In this document: piece after piece, positions 8,465-15,994 of the stretch | How positions within the stretch are numbered: position 1 is the first letter of the stretch | How the letters are laid out: every line of letters begins with the position of its first letter | Origin: Novosphingobium sp. ERN07 | GTDB lineage: Bacteria; Pseudomonadota; Alphaproteobacteria; Sphingomonadales; Sphingomonadaceae | NCBI RefSeq assembly: GCF_012641335.1 | Contig: NZ_JABAID010000011.1 | Span: 1-64,000, forward strand | DNA: 64,000 bases | Reading direction: 5' to 3' | Notes under the pieces: generated by a model | Databases searched by the model: none | What the model was told of the DNA's origin: nothing | What the model saw: only the letters and a program-made list of their open reading frames with translations | Position numbers and translations under genes: made by a program

Positions 8465-9358
8465 TTATTCGACTTCAATCAAACGAAGCGCATTGGCCTG
8501 AGCTATCGCTCGTCTCACGCCTTCAGGTGACCACAACAAGCCACCGCGCGGCGTCGGTTCGCGCAAATCTCGCGACAACCATGTTGCTATATCACGCAGC
8601 GAGGACTCCGGATGGGTCTTAATCCGGTCGGCGACAAGCCTTGCCACGCGCGTATCGAGTGGCAAGCGCGGCGCCGCCTCGAGAATTTTAGGATCGGCAT
8701 ATCCTGCACGAACCAGTGCCCGACACGCCTTGACCAGCGTCCGTTCGCTGAATGATCGGGTGGGCGGGGTGATTGCGCAGATCTGACGCAAAACGATACC
8801 CCACGGCAAATGCGGTCGCAGGCGTTCGACCGTTGGCAACCAGCGCTGTCGACCGTCCAGCAGTCGGCTGAGGTAGCGTTCGTTTTGACTGTGGCGGATC
8901 TCGGCAATTGCCGCCGGATCACGCGCGAGCATCTTTGGATTGCCGGGTTTGGCCCCCCGCGCGACGGCAGCTCTTAGACCTGCGCGCGTGCGCTCCCGAA
9001 TCAACGACCGCTCGAATTCAGCAAACGCACCGAGCATCTGCGTCATCAACATACCCTGCGGACTGGATGTATCGATCGGGTCATTGATAGAGCGGAAAAA
9101 TGCACCCTTTGCGCGGATGGTTTCGACGATCTGCAGCAAGTGCGAAAGCGAGCGCGCCAAACGGTCGATCCGCACGACCAGAAGGGTATCGCCCTTCTCT
9201 ACCCTTTCGAGTGCCCTCGCAAGGTTAGGTCGCTCCTTGCTGGCACCGCTTGCCTTGTCTTCGAAAATCACCGTACATCCTTGCGTGCGCAGCGCATCCT
9301 GCTGTGCAGCGGTGTCCTGTTCATCGGTCGATACCCGAGCGTATCCAACTATGGTCAT
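8465..9358 (-). CDS. Serine recombinase (resolvase/invertase family)
   Basis: This 297-residue protein starts with the resolvase catalytic domain: VGYARVSTDEQ with nucleophile Ser10, then LVVRIDRLARS (about 59-69), and FAEFERSLIRERTRAG (about 112-127) leading into helix E. The last 160 or so residues form an enlarged DNA-binding region with helix-turn-helix-like segments (SFSERTLVKACRALVRAGY), longer than the usual 45-residue HTH of Tn3 resolvases. It would cut and rejoin DNA at res-type sites, and such dyads lie just upstream. No transposase is nearby, so it may act as a plasmid multimer resolvase or be a transposon remnant. Confidence 0.88.
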   Translation of the reverse strand: MTIVGYARVSTDEQDTAAQQDALRTQGCTVIFEDKASGASKERPNLARALERVEKGDTLLVVRIDRLARSLSHLLQIVETIRAKGAFFRSINDPIDTSSPQGMLMTQMLGAFAEFERSLIRERTRAGLRAAVARGAKPGNPKMLARDPAAIAEIRHSQNERYLSRLLDGRQRWLPTVERLRPHLPWGIVLRQICAITPPTRSFSERTLVKACRALVRAGYADPKILEAAPRLPLDTRVARLVADRIKTHPESSLRDIATWLSRDLREPTPRGGLLWSPEGVRRAIAQANALRLIEVE

Positions 9359-9595
9359 TTGTCACAAATCATATAACGGGAGCATCCGAACGGTTGCTCC
9401 CGGTAGATATAATGTTCGAGCAGTTATGGCCAGAGGCAACTATCCACGCAAATCTGCGCGTTTCCGGCCGTCCACCTCCCGTCGCTCGCGACAAATCCGG
9501 CCTCATTTCACTGTCCGTGAAGAGCCATTATCGGACAGTGAATGCATCGTACAAGCCGAGTATACTTTTTTGGCCAATAGTATATTTTGTGGTCG
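9359..9595. promoter_or_regulatory. Recombinase/HTH divergent region with res-like dyads
   Basis: Three structures fill this gap. First, a dyad at 9377-9402 has arms CGGGAGCA and TGCTCCCG. Second, a dyad at 9507-9542 has 11-bp perfect arms TTCACTGTCCG and CGGACAGTGAA; its inner half-sites read TGTCCGATAA and TGTCCGTGAA, close to the TGTCYNNTA half-site of Tn3-type res subsites. Third, a direct repeat AGTATAYTTTTKTGG occurs at 9559 and 9579 just before the HTH gene. The first two suit a recombinase target and autoregulatory site, the third an operator for the HTH protein. Confidence 0.55.
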
Positions 9596-10534
9596 ATGCA
9601 TCACACTCCTCCCCCGTGGCAACTGGCCCTCGCACGGATCGAGGGAGCGCTGCCGTTCCTATCCGCCGAGGTCGCCGACGGCCTGGCGCGGATGTCACTG
9701 CGCCGGCTATGGCGCGTCCATGTCCGCGACTTTCCTCAAGAAAACCAAGGCCCCCAGCACAATCCGGGGCTTGAGGCGGCCGAACTGACCCGCTCGTGGT
9801 ATGCGGCCGAACGGCAGGACTTCCTGTCCTGGATCGGCCGGCGCGCGCCCCCTCCCCTCGCCCGCGCCGCCCGGCTCACCCTCGCCGCCAAGGACGCGCG
9901 AGAGAGCTTCTCGGGAACATTTGCGGCCGCCGACCGGGCGCTGGAACGGCTTGATGCCCTGCTCCCGGCGCGCGAGCCCCTGGCAGCCCTCACCGAATGG
10001 CTCCGCCAGCTGCGCGAGGACGAGATCGACTTTCTCGAGGGCGGCAGCGAGGAGGTGCTGATCGAGGGCCGCGTGTTCCAGCGGTTCGCCGCGCGCGGGA
10101 GTGCCTGGGCCGCCGCGCTGGCCGCAGCCATGCGCCCGCAGCTGTTTGCCCTGGGCGCGGCGCCGCTGGCGCTCGCCGGGCTCGCCCCGCGCAGCGTGTT
10201 CCGCGCCGAACCCGAACGCCCCCTCCCCGTCCTGCTGGCGGGCGCGATCGTCGCGGCGGCGGGTGACGTAGGAGCGGACCTCGCCGCTGTCACGGCCATG
10301 GTTGCGCGCGGGGAAGATCGCCTCGCGGGTCTCTACGCCTCGTCGCAGGCGCCGGCGATGTGGCAACTGATTGGCGGGCTGGGTCCCCTCACCCGCGCCG
10401 AACTGGCCCGCGCGCTCGGCGTGACCCGCCGCACCGCCTCACAAGCCGCCCAGGCGCTCGACAAGGCCGGTCTGGCCGCCTTGCGCCCCGGAGACCATGC
10501 GCTGGTCCCCAAACGCCCCAGAATGGCCTCCTGA
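9596..10534 (+). CDS. Helix-turn-helix protein of unknown role
   Basis: This protein has 312 residues from the ATG at 9596; a TTG nine bases upstream is also in frame, and no clear ribosome site precedes either. It is Ala/Arg/Leu-rich and mostly helical. The C-terminus carries a MarR/winged-helix-like DNA-binding segment (LGPLTRAELARALGVTRRTASQAAQALDKAGL, about 258-290). It lies between the recombinase and parB and has tandem AGTATAY repeats right before its start, consistent with autoregulation. I do not recognise a characterised family; a plasmid maintenance or regulatory role is plausible. Confidence 0.6.
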   Translation: MHHTPPPWQLALARIEGALPFLSAEVADGLARMSLRRLWRVHVRDFPQENQGPQHNPGLEAAELTRSWYAAERQDFLSWIGRRAPPPLARAARLTLAAKDARESFSGTFAAADRALERLDALLPAREPLAALTEWLRQLREDEIDFLEGGSEEVLIEGRVFQRFAARGSAWAAALAAAMRPQLFALGAAPLALAGLAPRSVFRAEPERPLPVLLAGAIVAAAGDVGADLAAVTAMVARGEDRLAGLYASSQAPAMWQLIGGLGPLTRAELARALGVTRRTASQAAQALDKAGLAALRPGDHALVPKRPRMAS

Positions 10535-10741
10535 GGGCTTCCCGCAGCTAGGACGAGACTTCGCGGTACGCCACCCCGATCCGCTTGGGCGCGGACGCCC
10601 GGCGGCGCAGCAGTTGGCGGGCAAAGCGCGACGCCTCGTCCTCGCTCGCAAACGAGACCGCCCCCCCTGCCCGCGCGAACCGATCCGCCCCAGGCGATTT
10701 GTGACGCGACTGACGGACCCGATGACGCCCCCCCCCAAAGG

Positions 10742-11722
10742 TCAGGACGTCAGGATAGCCTCGATGGCCTTCAAGACTTCAGTTGCCGAAGCGCCGCTAC
10801 GCGCAGGCACCTTGAAGGTATATCCGCTTCTTGCAGAATGGGCATAGCGCAAGATCACTTTGCCAACGGCACCCTTCACTTCGACCTCGCCGCCAGCAGG
10901 CTTTGCAGGAGCGACAGTTGCCCGAATAAGGCGCTTTGCGACTTCCGGAGCGGGCAAAGCCGTTCCCAGATCGTCGCGCTCGGCAACAATTGCCCTGCTT
11001 TCTGCGACCATCAAGTCCAGAGTGCGCTTCTCTGAAGTGAGTGGCTTAATGTCTCTTGCGATGCGGACGGTGATGCCATGCGTGTCGGGAAAGGCATTCA
11101 CTATCTCGGCTGGCAACCGCGCCACATCGAGCAGGCGGCTGAGCCATGAGCGCGAAATCTTCAGATGCTCTGCCATTTCACTCTGGTTGGAATCGTAGAA
11201 CTCCTCCAGCGCCCGTGAATACTCCTTCGCCCGCTCCCAATCTGAGATATCTTTGCGCGACCGGTTCTCGATGTCCGAAACCCTGAACGCTTCCTCGTCG
11301 GAAACGTTTTGGATCGTGACGAGGTATTCATATTCCGGATGATGATGCTCGCGGAGCCATTGAACGGTCCACCATCGCCTTACGCCCGCGATAATTTCGA
11401 AGTCGTAGTCTGGGTCATCCTTGAGGCGGCGCACGATCGCGGGAATGCGCTGCTTCTTAGCGGAGAGGAATGCATCAATGAGATCGCGGCAACTCTCTTC
11501 GTTCAAGTGATCAAGATCGCGGTTGTGCAGACGCCAGGGACGACAGCGAGCCGGGTCGACCCACTCGGTGCGATCCGTGACGACTTTACCGGCGGCAATT
11601 CTTGCAAGGCTCTGGCTACGGCTCGCCATAATGCTTTCCGATGGCGCAGGGCTGCCGACGTCGATCTCGTCGTCGAGCCCCTCTGTCAAACTGCTGCCGA
11701 AGCCCCGGTTACCCTTTGCCAT
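10742..11722 (-). CDS. parB: Plasmid partition protein ParB
   Basis: This 326-residue ParB/RepB-type centromere-binding protein has a ParB/Srx domain with ESCRDLIDAF and ARVRRW-like IIAGVRRWWTVQWL (about 110-123), box II-like IENRSRKDISDWERAKEY (about 150-167), a helix-turn-helix (EMAEHLKISRSWLSRLLDVARLP, about 181-203), and a C-terminal dimerisation region. The ATG has GGAG 6 nt upstream. It lies downstream of parA, separated by a 230-bp gap that carries the parS-like palindromes it should bind. Confidence 0.9.
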   Translation of the reverse strand: MAKGNRGFGSSLTEGLDDEIDVGSPAPSESIMASRSQSLARIAAGKVVTDRTEWVDPARCRPWRLHNRDLDHLNEESCRDLIDAFLSAKKQRIPAIVRRLKDDPDYDFEIIAGVRRWWTVQWLREHHHPEYEYLVTIQNVSDEEAFRVSDIENRSRKDISDWERAKEYSRALEEFYDSNQSEMAEHLKISRSWLSRLLDVARLPAEIVNAFPDTHGITVRIARDIKPLTSEKRTLDLMVAESRAIVAERDDLGTALPAPEVAKRLIRATVAPAKPAGGEVEVKGAVGKVILRYAHSARSGYTFKVPARSGASATEVLKAIEAILTS

Positions 11723-11759
11723 CGCCTACTCCAAACCTTTCAAATCACTTTTGTCGGCT

Positions 11760-11783
11760 GCTTGTTGCCACGTGGCAACAAGC
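11760..11783. repeat. parS-like centromere site 1
   Basis: A perfect 24-bp palindrome centred on the core GTTGCCACGTGGCAAC. It lies just upstream of parB and is the longest of three copies between parB and parA. Confidence 0.8.
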
Positions 11784-11820
11784 CCTATCCGCGCCTCGAT
11801 TTCACCCTGATTCTTGGTAC

Positions 11821-11836
11821 GTTGCCAAGTGGCAAC
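11821..11836. repeat. parS-like centromere site 2
   Basis: GTTGCCAAGTGGCAAC, the same 16-bp core with one central substitution that breaks its symmetry. Confidence 0.75.
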
Positions 11837-11932
11837 ATCCCTCATTCAGCCAACAAAATCTCGCCCCATCGCACCAATCGAATTTCTCAAAAAATGGCAT
11901 TAGTTATTGTATTTTAACTGTATTATCCCGTT

Positions 11933-11948
11933 GTTGCCACGTGGCAAC
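11933..11948. repeat. parS-like centromere site 3
   Basis: A perfect copy of GTTGCCACGTGGCAAC, 4 nt downstream of the parA stop codon. Confidence 0.8.
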
Positions 11949-11952
11949 GGCC

Positions 11953-13158
11953 CTAGACCGCCTCCCCTGCCCTGCTCGCCCAGGACCGAATGACATCCGC
12001 CTCGATTTCTCTGCAAACGTCGCTCAAATACTTCATGCACCGGTTGTGAACCTCGTGGGACGTCACCGGTCGATCAAGTTCAAAGACTGTCTTCATGCGC
12101 GAGCTGGCATTGTCGATTTCTGCGCTGGTCTTGAGGACAGAAGTCGCCATCGAACCCCCGAAGACCTGCCGCATCATCGAGAGAATTTCGCGGTGCATGG
12201 ACTTGCTTTCATCCACCCTGCTGCCAACGAGGCGGATAAAGTTGTAGGCAGGCTTCACCCGCTTCGCGAGCTGCTCGAGCTGCTTCATCGTTGTACGCGC
12301 CATGTCGATAAACGACACGGTCGATGCGAAGTCGATGACGCTCGGCGGCACAGGAATTACCATCGCATTAGCCGCCTGCAGCACTGCCATCGAAACCATG
12401 CCAAGTGCCGGAGGCGGATCCATGATGACGATGTCGTAGTCATCGACGACCGTATCGATGGCTTCGGCAATCAGGTCGATGATGTCGAAGTTCTGATTTT
12501 GTGCCAAGTAGCCCGCGATCTCGTATTCTAGATTATAGAGCTTGAGATTGGCGGGGATCAGGTCGAGCCCGAAAAAGTGCGTCTTCCGGATGATCGAGCG
12601 AACGCCCAACAGTTCAGGATTATGGAAGTGTCCGTAGAGGGTATCATCCTCGGTCAAATCGACATCCGGCCGATAGCCAAACATCATTGTCGAGCTGGCC
12701 TGGCTGTCGCAGTCGATAAACAAAACCCTGTAGCCGTGAATCGCAAAGTGCTGTGCGAGATGCAGGGCCACGGTCGACTTACCGACGCCCCCTTTGAAGT
12801 TCGAGACGGAGATGACCGCCGGGGTGTCCGTCGGAGCGCGCCACGGGCGAGTGCCAAATACGGCACGCATATGATCCAGTTCTTCCAATGAGTACTGGAC
12901 CCGGTGGCCAGAAGCGGTTCGGTCGCGCTGAGGAAGACGACCATCTCGCTCAGCTTCGCGAATTGCAGATGCTGTTCGCCCGACAAGGGAGGCTGCTTTC
13001 GAAATGGAATACGACGGGCCAACCTTTTGCCCGGTCTCCGGATCGAGCGCACCGTCACGAATACGCTTCAGGATGGTGAGGGCCTTGCGGTGTAGATTGC
13101 CAAGGCCGTCTTCCAAGAGTTCATCGGGTTGTGCGTCGAGCGCTGCGTCGGTAGCCAT
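11953..13158 (-). CDS. parA: Plasmid partition ATPase ParA
   Basis: This protein has 401 residues from the ATG at 13158 (GGTGA just upstream); a 19-residue longer in-frame start at 13215 is possible. It has an N-terminal MerR-like helix-turn-helix (YSISKAASLVGRTASAIREAERDGRLP), typical of type Ia ParA proteins that repress their own promoter. The deviant Walker A box SNFKGGVGKST, a Walker A-prime Asp in LFIDCDSQASST, and Walker B IVIMDPPPALG follow. It drives segregation together with ParB and parS. Its promoter faces the iteron region. Confidence 0.92.
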   Translation of the reverse strand: MATDAALDAQPDELLEDGLGNLHRKALTILKRIRDGALDPETGQKVGPSYSISKAASLVGRTASAIREAERDGRLPQRDRTASGHRVQYSLEELDHMRAVFGTRPWRAPTDTPAVISVSNFKGGVGKSTVALHLAQHFAIHGYRVLFIDCDSQASSTMMFGYRPDVDLTEDDTLYGHFHNPELLGVRSIIRKTHFFGLDLIPANLKLYNLEYEIAGYLAQNQNFDIIDLIAEAIDTVVDDYDIVIMDPPPALGMVSMAVLQAANAMVIPVPPSVIDFASTVSFIDMARTTMKQLEQLAKRVKPAYNFIRLVGSRVDESKSMHREILSMMRQVFGGSMATSVLKTSAEIDNASSRMKTVFELDRPVTSHEVHNRCMKYLSDVCREIEADVIRSWASRAGEAV

Positions 13159-13240
13159 GATCACCGCTTTGTGAGATTGAGGGCGCCAATTAGCACTCTT
13201 GGCAGTTTTGAGCAAACTTCGGCCACCAACCTTACAAATT

Positions 13241-13595
13241 GACCGATGATCTCCGTGCCCTTTTGCGAATCAGGAGTCGACCCGATGCCGCACGTAGTGG
13301 TTCAGACCGATGATGTCGGGTCCAGGGAAGGGGGCCAGCGGGCGACATTCCGATAGTCAGCTGGGCGCCCCGATGGCCGAATTGATCGCGCTGTGGACAA
13401 CCACCGATGATCTCGGTGCAAGCCGATGAATTCAGTGCGTTTCCCCGATGATCTCGGTTCCCTTTGGACCGATGATCTCGGAGCCCAAACCTACTAAAGG
13501 AATCTCCTAGAAAAACCGATTCGCGAATCGCTTTTTTCAAAATTGAGATTGGATTTGGTTTCGCCCTGCCAAACCGCTCCGAGATCATCGGCCAA
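13241..13595. repeat. Iteron array, probable oriV
   Basis: A run of related repeats with consensus GACCGATGATCTCGGTGCCC. Forward copies start at 13241, 13305, 13402, 13443 and 13467, and an inverted copy lies at 13576-13595. They fill the 500-bp gap between divergent parA and repA, the expected position of an iteron-controlled origin. An AT-rich stretch at 13500-13560 next to the last forward copy could be the melting region. Confidence 0.8.
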
Positions 13596-13712
13596 CTTGG
13601 AGGTTTTAGGCCCGGAATCCCGTCGAAACTGCCAATGGCCTTGCTTTCGAAGCTCAAACCTGTTGTTTAACGACCAACCCGAGGCTCCAATGAGTCGGGA
13701 AGGGACGGTTCA

Positions 13713-15017
13713 ATGAGCGGAGACACACTGCGTCCAATCGGACATCAATACGCCCTAGCAATGCTAGGCGGCGGTGAAGAGCGGGTCCGCTCCCTAGCGC
13801 AGTCTGCCGGCACTCAGCTCACGATGGATGCCTTCCTACGTGTCCAGGACGAAGAACCCGTTCCGGCATTTCTGCATTCCGCATTGTGCGCCATGTCGCT
13901 TCCGACCAAGCGTCCGAAGGACGATACTCTACCGATTCTTCGCGAAGACGGAAAATATGCACTAGCCATCAACCCACGACCAGTTCTCCAGACGGTCGAC
14001 GGTAAGCCCGTACTACGAAGCGTTGGTGTGCCCTATGGAGCTTATCCACGCGTTGCGCTGATCTATCTGCTTTCGCAGGCCGTCACCAAGCGATCGCGAG
14101 ACGTGTACTTGGGCCGTAATTTCACGGAATGGATGCGCCGACTTGGCTACCAGACCGTCTCTTATGGCCCACGGGGAACTGCCAATCTGATGCGCGAGCA
14201 AGTCGACCGACTGCTTGCGTGTGAATGGCAAATTCGTTGGGAAGGCAACGACGCCGGCGACAACGCATTCGCCGTACGAGACGTAAAGATTTCAAACGAA
14301 TACGCAGGATCTCTGGAAAAAAATGGCGCGTTTGCCCGCGAAATTCGGATGTCCGAGGCGTTCTATAGTCACCTTATCGACCACGCCGTTCCGTTGAACG
14401 AGATTGCAATCCGTGAGCTCAAGGGCACGCCCACAGCTCTCGATCTCTATACCTACCTTGCGTATAGACTTCCGCGCATCAGCAGCGATCGAGGCCAGGT
14501 AATATCTTGGGACCAGTTGGCCAAGCACTTGGGGAACGACGCCGATAGCAAGCGCTTCCGCCAGACCGTGCGCGAAACAATGCAATTGGTCTCCGCTGTC
14601 TACCCGAACGCTGACGTCGATTTCAGCGGCAGGAAGGTAGTGCTCCGGCCTTCGCCGGCACCTTTAGAGCGGAAGCTCGTTGGCCCGCACTTGCGGTTGC
14701 TGGGCGCTCCGGCCCCGGAAACCGCACCGAGATCATCGGTCGCCAAAGCTCCTCGGTCGACTGTTCGGGACATCAAGATCTCCGAGCCCGTATTCCCTTT
14801 CCCAGCGGGCAGCCTGACCTATGGCGAAAGGGAAACTAAGTTCCGAGCAATCGGGCTTGAGAAGGGTAAGCCCTGGTGCGTCGACACCATGGCGAACGCA
14901 TTCCGCACCGGCTTTCCCGGTATTAAACAAGAGAGGACCGATGCGGAGTGGCTGAGAGTCTGGGAATCCTTTGTCATTCGTTATGCCGAGCGACGCGCAA
15001 ATTCGGATGCCGGCTGA
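13713..15017 (+). CDS. repA: Plasmid replication initiator RepA
   Basis: This 434-residue protein matches the RepA type found on sphingomonad and other alphaproteobacterial plasmids. It has a conserved YGAYPRVALIYLLSQAV segment (about 110-126), YLGRNFTEWMRRLGY (about 133-147), and a second winged-helix-like region (ISWDQLAKHLGNDADSKRFRQTVRETM, about 265-290). GGAAGGGA lies before the ATG. It should bind the iterons upstream to open the origin. Its coding sequence contains one inverted iteron copy at 14724, and another iteron-like copy overlaps its stop. Confidence 0.9.
   Translation: MSGDTLRPIGHQYALAMLGGGEERVRSLAQSAGTQLTMDAFLRVQDEEPVPAFLHSALCAMSLPTKRPKDDTLPILREDGKYALAINPRPVLQTVDGKPVLRSVGVPYGAYPRVALIYLLSQAVTKRSRDVYLGRNFTEWMRRLGYQTVSYGPRGTANLMREQVDRLLACEWQIRWEGNDAGDNAFAVRDVKISNEYAGSLEKNGAFAREIRMSEAFYSHLIDHAVPLNEIAIRELKGTPTALDLYTYLAYRLPRISSDRGQVISWDQLAKHLGNDADSKRFRQTVRETMQLVSAVYPNADVDFSGRKVVLRPSPAPLERKLVGPHLRLLGAPAPETAPRSSVAKAPRSTVRDIKISEPVFPFPAGSLTYGERETKFRAIGLEKGKPWCVDTMANAFRTGFPGIKQERTDAEWLRVWESFVIRYAERRANSDAG
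14724..14741 (-). repeat. Iteron copy inside repA
   Basis: GCACCGAGATCATCGGTC, the inverted form of the origin iteron (GACCGATGATCTCGGTGC). It lies in the 3' part of repA, far from the main array, and could support handcuffing or autoregulation. Confidence 0.6.
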
Positions 15018-15034
15018 CCGATGATTTCCGAGCA
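15015..15034 (+). repeat. Iteron-like copy overlapping the repA stop
   Basis: TGACCGATGATTTCCGAGCA, a degenerate iteron that includes the repA TGA codon. Confidence 0.5.
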
Positions 15035-15093
15035 CTTCGGTTAGGCTGAAGCGCAGGACGAGGGGGAGGGGAGTAGGGTCGAACTGGGCAGTC

Positions 15094-15936
15094 ATGCCCA
15101 TCGTCAACAACCAACCCAGTCCGGACCTACGCAGCCTTGTTCGGCGCATCGGGGGCAATTGGTCCGGTAATACCGCGATGTGTCGGTGCCCTTGCCATGC
15201 CGACAGAACCCCATCTCTGTCCATCCGCCAAGGTGATCGAGCCATTCTCGTAACATGCCACGCAGGTTGCGACAGCCGAGACGTACTCAAAGCTCTTCGA
15301 CGCATCGCAGACCTGCCGACCGTCGATGCCTCCAGCGTGACGCCCAACTTCCAGCGGAGCACTGGAATTCACCTCGCAATCTGGCAAGCCGGTCGACCGA
15401 TCGAAGGGACTTTGGCGGAGCGATATGTGCGAGGGGTGCGCCAGATCTGGGCACCACTCGAAGACCTGCGCTTTCACCCCCGGTGTCCACGAGGGCAGGG
15501 GAAGCTTGCGAGCTTCGAGCCGGCACTCCTCGTTGCGATGCGCAAGGCGGGCGCGATCGCCGCGATCCAGCGGATTTTCCTCGATCCGTCGACAGCGGAC
15601 TACACCGAGAAGCGCGTCCTCGGCCAGGCTATCGGCGCCGCATGGACCAACGGCCTGCCAGGCAAGACCATCGGCATCTGCGAGGGGTTCGAGACTGCGG
15701 CAGCCTATACATCGCTCACCGGTATCCAGGCTTGGGCGATGATGGGTGCCAAACGCTTTCACCAGGTCGACATCCCGGTCTCAGTCGAAACCGTGATCCT
15801 GCTGGCCGACAACGACGCCGAGGGCAGGCGCGCGCGCGAACGCGCAGCCGAATCGTACCGCCGACCCGGCCTTGCAATCGAGACCGAATGGCCGCCGGGC
15901 CGCATGAACGACTGGGCGCAGCTCCTCAAGCGGTGA
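15094..15936 (+). CDS. Primase-like protein with zinc finger and Toprim domain
   Basis: This 280-residue protein has an N-terminal zinc-binding region (CRCPCHADRTPSLSI near 30-44, then CHAGC near 55-59), a linker, and a Toprim fold with GICEGFETAAAY (about 189-200) and LLADNDAEGRRARERA (about 230-245) carrying the catalytic Glu and Asp residues. This is the DUF7146/Toprim primase-like type common on alphaproteobacterial plasmids. It lies directly after repA with a purine-rich element in the gap, and could prime plasmid replication or conjugative DNA synthesis. Confidence 0.8.
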   Translation: MPIVNNQPSPDLRSLVRRIGGNWSGNTAMCRCPCHADRTPSLSIRQGDRAILVTCHAGCDSRDVLKALRRIADLPTVDASSVTPNFQRSTGIHLAIWQAGRPIEGTLAERYVRGVRQIWAPLEDLRFHPRCPRGQGKLASFEPALLVAMRKAGAIAAIQRIFLDPSTADYTEKRVLGQAIGAAWTNGLPGKTIGICEGFETAAAYTSLTGIQAWAMMGAKRFHQVDIPVSVETVILLADNDAEGRRARERAAESYRRPGLAIETEWPPGRMNDWAQLLKR

Positions 15937-15953
15937 GGGGAGGGGGGCTGGAG
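15935..15953 (+). repeat. Purine-rich leader element
   Basis: GAGGGGAGGGGGGCTGGAG, overlapping the last two bases of the primase-like gene's TGA. It is one of the clearest copies of a motif repeated before plasmid backbone genes. Confidence 0.6.
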
Positions 15954-15994
15954 CGGGCGTGCCGCTGATCGGCACGAGCTCAGGAGTTCTCCGC

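Noticed and set aside
10548..10727. Minus-strand frame ending in RRASAPKRIGVAYREVSS just after parB
   Set aside because: It reads like a protein C-terminus but has no start codon and only about 60 residues; it could be a remnant, but this is too weak to list.
13232..13657. 141-residue minus-strand frame across the iterons
   Set aside because: Its repeated DHRS-type residues are simply the translated iterons.
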